Positions 34,401 to 37,340 of a stretch of DNA of 37,340 nucleotides are shown here, piece after piece. Source of the stretch: Victivallaceae bacterium (lineage in GTDB: Bacteria; Verrucomicrobiota; Lentisphaeria; Victivallales; Victivallaceae); NCBI GenBank assembly GCA_021647315.1, contig JAKIUY010000036.1, positions 1 to 37,340 of the forward strand, given 5' to 3'. A program made the position numbers and the translations under genes. Numbering within the stretch: position 1 is the first letter of the stretch; each line of letters starts with the position of its first letter. Below the pieces are notes generated by a model that saw nothing but the letters and a program-made list of their open reading frames with translations, made no database searches and was not told where the DNA came from.

Positions 34401-34483
34401 AAGCCAAGGCCCGTTAAAACTACTAAAACAACTCCGGCGAAACTGACTTTTTTCAATAAACGGTATTTTTTCATAAACTGCAT
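31457..34483 (-). CDS. Giant secreted LamG / GH-like barrel protein
   Basis: 1008 residues; signal peptide followed by SSSSQAANKD. The ATG has AGGA about eight bases upstream. LamG domain at about 35-270 (GTISFWFKALNW, TVFIDGKKV, LIDDVKIYRRALS). A middle beta region leads to FGFIATPTRPLPEN at about 606. A barrel-like part follows, with GGVYYDLVHPWHN (Asp752) and LADFWYPGEHL. The FGF-x-ATP and DFWxPGE motifs are shared with the 1302-residue neighbour, so the two are paralogues. This one lacks the CBM9-like domain. Known: this motif set occurs in DUF6067/GH123-type proteins. It should be exported and act on polysaccharide; the substrate is unknown. It follows the beta-helix gene by 91 bases, with a TATAAT (34540-34545, minus) in the gap, so it may have its own promoter. 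Confidence 0.78.
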   Translation of the reverse strand: MQFMKKYRLLKKVSFAGVVLVVLTGLGFSSSSQAANKDLLFETTFDKMIVRADYAKGSPEALKFKGTLEFRMNPGYNNKCSYLRQPGEKLEYNAVGNFNPKAGTISFWFKALNWKPGGDGATTLSKFKHLLSARIKTTTGKAVFTFYKYYQGANLSFLISPSLNKKNFICGFDASILKQDQWYKVDCTWGDGKMTVFIDGKKVTSTNYGEGYKQVANGKLLSGKILINPILWGGKHENEAAKTLIDDVKIYRRALSAAEIKRDYLKDKGEKIAEAELASITMAGVDRNNGRLDQINAAFDLNGLPDSWQQAIKGGKVKAQLKLSLDGKILLKKTYLLKKLKFNFLVARADKKGTVTAILDLTNQKSGKKLALKQSITRPDTSWFGNQYGKDDFVPQPWTAIEANGDSVTLWNRTYQFDGPFIKQVTSGGKKLLSQPTKLLIDVGNGRQTAVFTPGKIVGNRKDRIVFTGLGSVGDLVINYRNTVWFDGFSRIEFSLGPQGAKVKSMQLTYTVKPEFAKYMANPIPEKFKAGGNYFDWKGSSHHDFSQLWLMGRVNGLCWVAEDEGNWVYPQNSKPIKVIKNSDGAKVTLDIISKPVMLPTGVKYAFGFIATPTRPLPENYRTIFFAGWKTKNINTASTGWGGRGFTQYASLIPSKTYEKNMSYLKRKCPNAKSYPYSSPTGLSDAEPVVKYFLHDWTVPGGSVFPTKHAEDKTIVYNQVPLIPTQAFRDFFADKVENFLSKKDKYTGGVYYDLVHPWHNSSSVAYGKFTDAFGRKIPSQITIIGLRECLMRTIKICRKYGMNAIYHGHIMYNPAAMGLADFWYPGEHLNAKLAKNKFYYTDEMSQDDYDVNYSSEKKGVGIINLPVIGRTHKKYRGKAGEAATKAMLGRMTLNDIVSSATQCYQPTVDKMWGIKKKYKLDNAEFIKFDINKLYSSDNKNIVASFYLYPDKQIFAVVYNQTQQPQSATLTIPGYKNAYDAWNDRQLKIVGNKLEVNIPGRGFMLVILKN

Positions 34484-34574
34484 TCTTTATTTCCTAATTG
34501 TTTTATTGTTTAATATAATAATGCCACATTGAAAATCTAATTATACAATCCGGCATTAGGTTTGTTGTTAAAAT

Positions 34575-37190
34575 TTATTGATCCAGCATAATTCTGCAGA
34601 TTTCCAGACCATTCAATGCCCGGTTATGAATCATTACATCATCAATGGAACCACCAAATTCCCACCCGCCCCATACTCTGCCTATTTCAACTCTTTGAGT
34701 ATTTGCGGATATTGAAGATGAGGTGATGGTTTTTGTATTATTGAGCATGCCGTCGATGTATATTTTTATTTCACCGGTCGCTTTGTCATAAGTAGCGGCA
34801 ACATGTGTCCAGATATCAGGCTGGATTTTAGTCGAACTGTAGGTCGCGCCTACCCATGACGAACCATTGTAAATATTGAAATATAAATTATCATAATTAT
34901 CAACCGCCAGAAGATAAGCCTGATTTTTTCCGACAATCATATCATAATTATTCGTCGTGGTCATTTTTATCCACGCAGATAGCGTCACTCCTGCGTTAAC
35001 TCGTAAAGTCTGGTTGTCGGAAACATAGGCATAATCACCGCTATTCCCGCTTAATGACAGTCCCTGTTTATAGTATCCGGAGCCATAAGTGGCGTTACCC
35101 TGTAAAGTTCCATCGTTGATGTTGCCTGATGAGTCCCGCAGATTGCCGGTGGCATAGCCAAATTTTAACCACATGACATTAGACTCTCTTATCTGTATGT
35201 CATTGAGTTGCGACTCATTTAGGGTAATATCAAATATTTTTACATCATCTATACTGCCGTCAAACATCCAGCTACTCCATGTCCGACCTACTTCAACCGT
35301 ATAATTATTTACATCAATTGAAAATGGCGAGGTAATAGTAGTCGTTTTGTCCAGTTGCCCGTCGATATATATTTTCACTTCACCGTCTGATTTTGAATAG
35401 GTCGCCGCGACATGAGTCCATACGCCGGTCTGAATGACGCTGTTGCTGTAAGCTGCAGCACGCCAGGCTGAACCGTCATAGAGATTAAAATATAACTTAT
35501 TAGAGCTGTCTACCGCGAAAATATAAGCCCGACTTTTGCCGACAATCATGTCATAACCGTTATTGGTATCCCGTTTGATCCAGGCTGACAGAGTTAACTG
35601 ACTGGTTATATCAAGAGTGTCAGCATCGCTTATTGTTATATATTGATCAGTGCCGTTAAGTTCTATTGCCTTACCGTTTACCCCTTCCACATAAACAGGT
35701 GTTTGCACGGTAGTACCATGATTTGAAAACCGTGATGAATCATTGCTGTTATCGTTAAATTTTAGATGCATTACCTCTTTTTTTGCTCCGAAAGCTCCGA
35801 CTGACGGTGTTGAGGTATATCTTGGCATTCCGCAGTAATCCAGAGTATTTACGGTTGCAGTGCCGTCGGTTGCCACTCCTGAGGTATTCTCAAGCTGATA
35901 GGTATTGTTATCAGAATCCCGGAATCCCGGATCAGCATTTTCAAGCGTAACACTTGAACTGTTTTCATAAGGGAAAGTTATTACTCCCCAATATGATGTC
36001 CCGTCAATCCAAAACTCAGCTGACGTTCCGTTGTAAGAGTGATATAAATTATTTTCACCAAGAAAATTGTTCATAAAATTACTGTCCATTGCAACGAGAT
36101 GTTTTGAAATTTCGACGTTATGATTATATAATATATTATTTTGAAAAGAAACGTTTTTTGCCGGATGGTATATTTTTACATAATCTCCGCCACTGTCGTT
36201 GCCGCTGGCATATTCCAGACCAGAGTTCAGGGCATCATCATCATAATATTTCATTGATGAATTTACTAATGAAATAGCACTTTTCCCTACATTGTGGCTG
36301 TCAAAAGTGTTATTGATTATTTGTACTCCGTTCCAACCGATTTTGACAAATTCATTCTTGACATCAAACATTACATTATTGAAAATGTTAATATTTTTTC
36401 CCCCGAATCGGTCAGAAACCGGCGTAATGAGCGGCATTTCAGCGTTTCCAGTATAGGTTCCTACTGTATCCATGCCGCCGGCAAATATTCCGCCAATGGA
36501 AGTTTTATAGATTTTATTTCTCTCGATATTAAGATTTTCAACGCCACCCTTAATCTGAATCAATCCACATCTGGTGATAATATTGTCCAGATATTTTACA
36601 TCTTTGGCACCGGTATTGTCAATAGCATCTTCAGGGCAGTTTTTAATAAGACAATTACTAATCGTAATATCACGTGGTCTGACAGAACTGTCATTATAAG
36701 TTTTTCCAATAATTTTTATGCCGTCAAAAGGGTTAACAGTACTACCGTAATCATTGTCACGACCAGTGATAAAACAGTCGGCGACAGTTATATAATTAGC
36801 TCCGATACTTATAATCCCCACAGTTGCTCCCGGGTTAATTCCGGCGGAAGCAAATTTTATATGACGGATATCGGCACCGTCGCCTTTGATAACGTAGAAT
36901 CCTTCCAACGTTACTGAAAAATGGTCGTCAGCTTCACCGCGAACATTGATTTTGGACGAAGCACTGCCCTGAAAATTCCAGAAACGGCCAATGTCATCTT
37001 GATTATAGATGCCGGAGTTGATGATGATGGTATCACCACCTTGCGCAACACTAAGTGCATAAGTCATTGTTGCGAATGGACCGACAGTTCCACTGTCACT
37101 CCCGGTTTTGCTAATGTAATAAGTTGTTCCAGCAGATAAAGTTCCGACAAATATAAAGGACAAAATCAGGGATAAAAAATATTTTTTCAT
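34575..37190 (-). CDS. Secreted parallel beta-helix protein with two LamG domains
   Basis: 871 residues from the ATG at 37190, chosen because GGAG lies six bases upstream; the ATG at 37202 has none. Signal peptide MKKYFLSLILSFIFVGTLSAG. Residues about 25-470 form a right-handed parallel beta-helix, with many N-rich ITISNCLIKNC- or NINIFNNVMF-type turns. Two LamG domains follow (about 475-665 and 670-871), each with LSAWIK, DMIVGK, WTHVAATY, KIYIDG and GSIDDV. The two are so alike that a recent internal duplication is likely. Known: such helices occur in pectate lyase-like and other polysaccharide lyases or hydrolases. No catalytic residues can be assigned, so the substrate is unknown. It is the upstream gene of the secreted-protein cluster. 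Confidence 0.82.
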   Translation of the reverse strand: MKKYFLSLILSFIFVGTLSAGTTYYISKTGSDSGTVGPFATMTYALSVAQGGDTIIINSGIYNQDDIGRFWNFQGSASSKINVRGEADDHFSVTLEGFYVIKGDGADIRHIKFASAGINPGATVGIISIGANYITVADCFITGRDNDYGSTVNPFDGIKIIGKTYNDSSVRPRDITISNCLIKNCPEDAIDNTGAKDVKYLDNIITRCGLIQIKGGVENLNIERNKIYKTSIGGIFAGGMDTVGTYTGNAEMPLITPVSDRFGGKNINIFNNVMFDVKNEFVKIGWNGVQIINNTFDSHNVGKSAISLVNSSMKYYDDDALNSGLEYASGNDSGGDYVKIYHPAKNVSFQNNILYNHNVEISKHLVAMDSNFMNNFLGENNLYHSYNGTSAEFWIDGTSYWGVITFPYENSSSVTLENADPGFRDSDNNTYQLENTSGVATDGTATVNTLDYCGMPRYTSTPSVGAFGAKKEVMHLKFNDNSNDSSRFSNHGTTVQTPVYVEGVNGKAIELNGTDQYITISDADTLDITSQLTLSAWIKRDTNNGYDMIVGKSRAYIFAVDSSNKLYFNLYDGSAWRAAAYSNSVIQTGVWTHVAATYSKSDGEVKIYIDGQLDKTTTITSPFSIDVNNYTVEVGRTWSSWMFDGSIDDVKIFDITLNESQLNDIQIRESNVMWLKFGYATGNLRDSSGNINDGTLQGNATYGSGYYKQGLSLSGNSGDYAYVSDNQTLRVNAGVTLSAWIKMTTTNNYDMIVGKNQAYLLAVDNYDNLYFNIYNGSSWVGATYSSTKIQPDIWTHVAATYDKATGEIKIYIDGMLNNTKTITSSSISANTQRVEIGRVWGGWEFGGSIDDVMIHNRALNGLEICRIMLDQ

Positions 37191-37208
37191 TTTTGGCTCC
37201 ATAGTTTA

Positions 37209-37224
37209 TTGACGGTACTGTCAA
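37209..37224 (-). promoter_or_regulatory. Palindrome between promoter and start of the beta-helix gene
   Basis: On the minus strand TTGACAGTACCGTCAA, a 16-base near-perfect palindrome centred on GTAC, lies about 18 bases upstream of the chosen ATG. Its position would suit a repressor site overlapping the leader. The rest of 37225-37340 is AT-rich with no gene. Confidence 0.35.
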
Positions 37225-37340
37225 CCCTTACCTATGGTTACAGACCTATTTTCTTACTTAAAATCAATAAAAAACAGAGAAAAACCGTCTTCCCCCTTTT
37301 TTATTGCGCTTTTTGATATAAAATCAAGAGAGGTTCCCAG

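Overview
The window looks like a stretch of chromosome from an uncultivated member of the PVC superphylum, most likely Lentisphaerota or a close relative. This is an inference. It rests on the short N-terminal pseudopilin signature with an H-x9-DG motif, the giant secreted LamG and carbohydrate-binding-like proteins, the DUF5107 and DUF1680 sugar-degradation genes, an AraC-type regulator next to the pseudopilin, and a moderate to low GC content with many dispersed intergenic palindromes. There are no rRNA genes, no CRISPR array and no intact transposase. The one tRNA gene is tRNA-Ser(UGA).

Layout. 1-316 is a valS piece on the minus strand that lacks the N-terminal half of the enzyme. 393-4825 (+) carries a SWIM/SNF2 helicase and an EI24/CysZ-like membrane protein. 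4922-10758 (-) carries a secreted C25-peptidase-like multidomain protein, tRNA-Ser with a clear terminator, and htpG. 11087-12394 (-) is an AT-rich DUF4143-type ATPase, followed by about 0.9 kb of non-coding DNA full of direct and inverted repeats. 13282-16753 (-) carries a glycosidase-like barrel protein and a DUF5107 protein. 17007-18755 (-) is a pseudopilin and its AraC-type regulator. 19200-26628 (-) is a six-gene sugar-acid operon: IclR regulator, GH127, enolase-superfamily enzyme, KDG kinase, KDPG aldolase and aldehyde dehydrogenase. 26806-37190 (-) holds three very large secreted proteins (LamG, CBM9-like, beta-helix), with a decayed DNA methyltransferase fragment between two of them.

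How the genes work together (inference). Secreted LamG, CBM9-like and beta-helix proteins would bind and cut complex polysaccharide. GH127 would release L-arabinofuranose-like units. The enolase-superfamily enzyme, kinase and aldolase would turn a sugar acid or lactone into pyruvate plus a phosphorylated aldehyde under IclR control. No transporter gene is present. The strongest regulatory signal is a 30-bp direct-repeat operator, 28/30 identical at two sites and exactly the same distance from a TATAAT box, in front of both the pseudopilin and the 1302-residue secreted protein 13 kb away. It links a pseudopilin to polysaccharide degradation through the adjacent AraC-type protein.

The second theme is genome restructuring by small repeats. 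Heptanucleotide arrays sit at the 3' ends of five genes and supply the stop codon of three. Several REP-like hairpin families lie in the gaps. A 49-codon in-frame insert sits inside the enolase-superfamily gene. Two gene fragments (valS and a class I DNA methyltransferase) are truncated.
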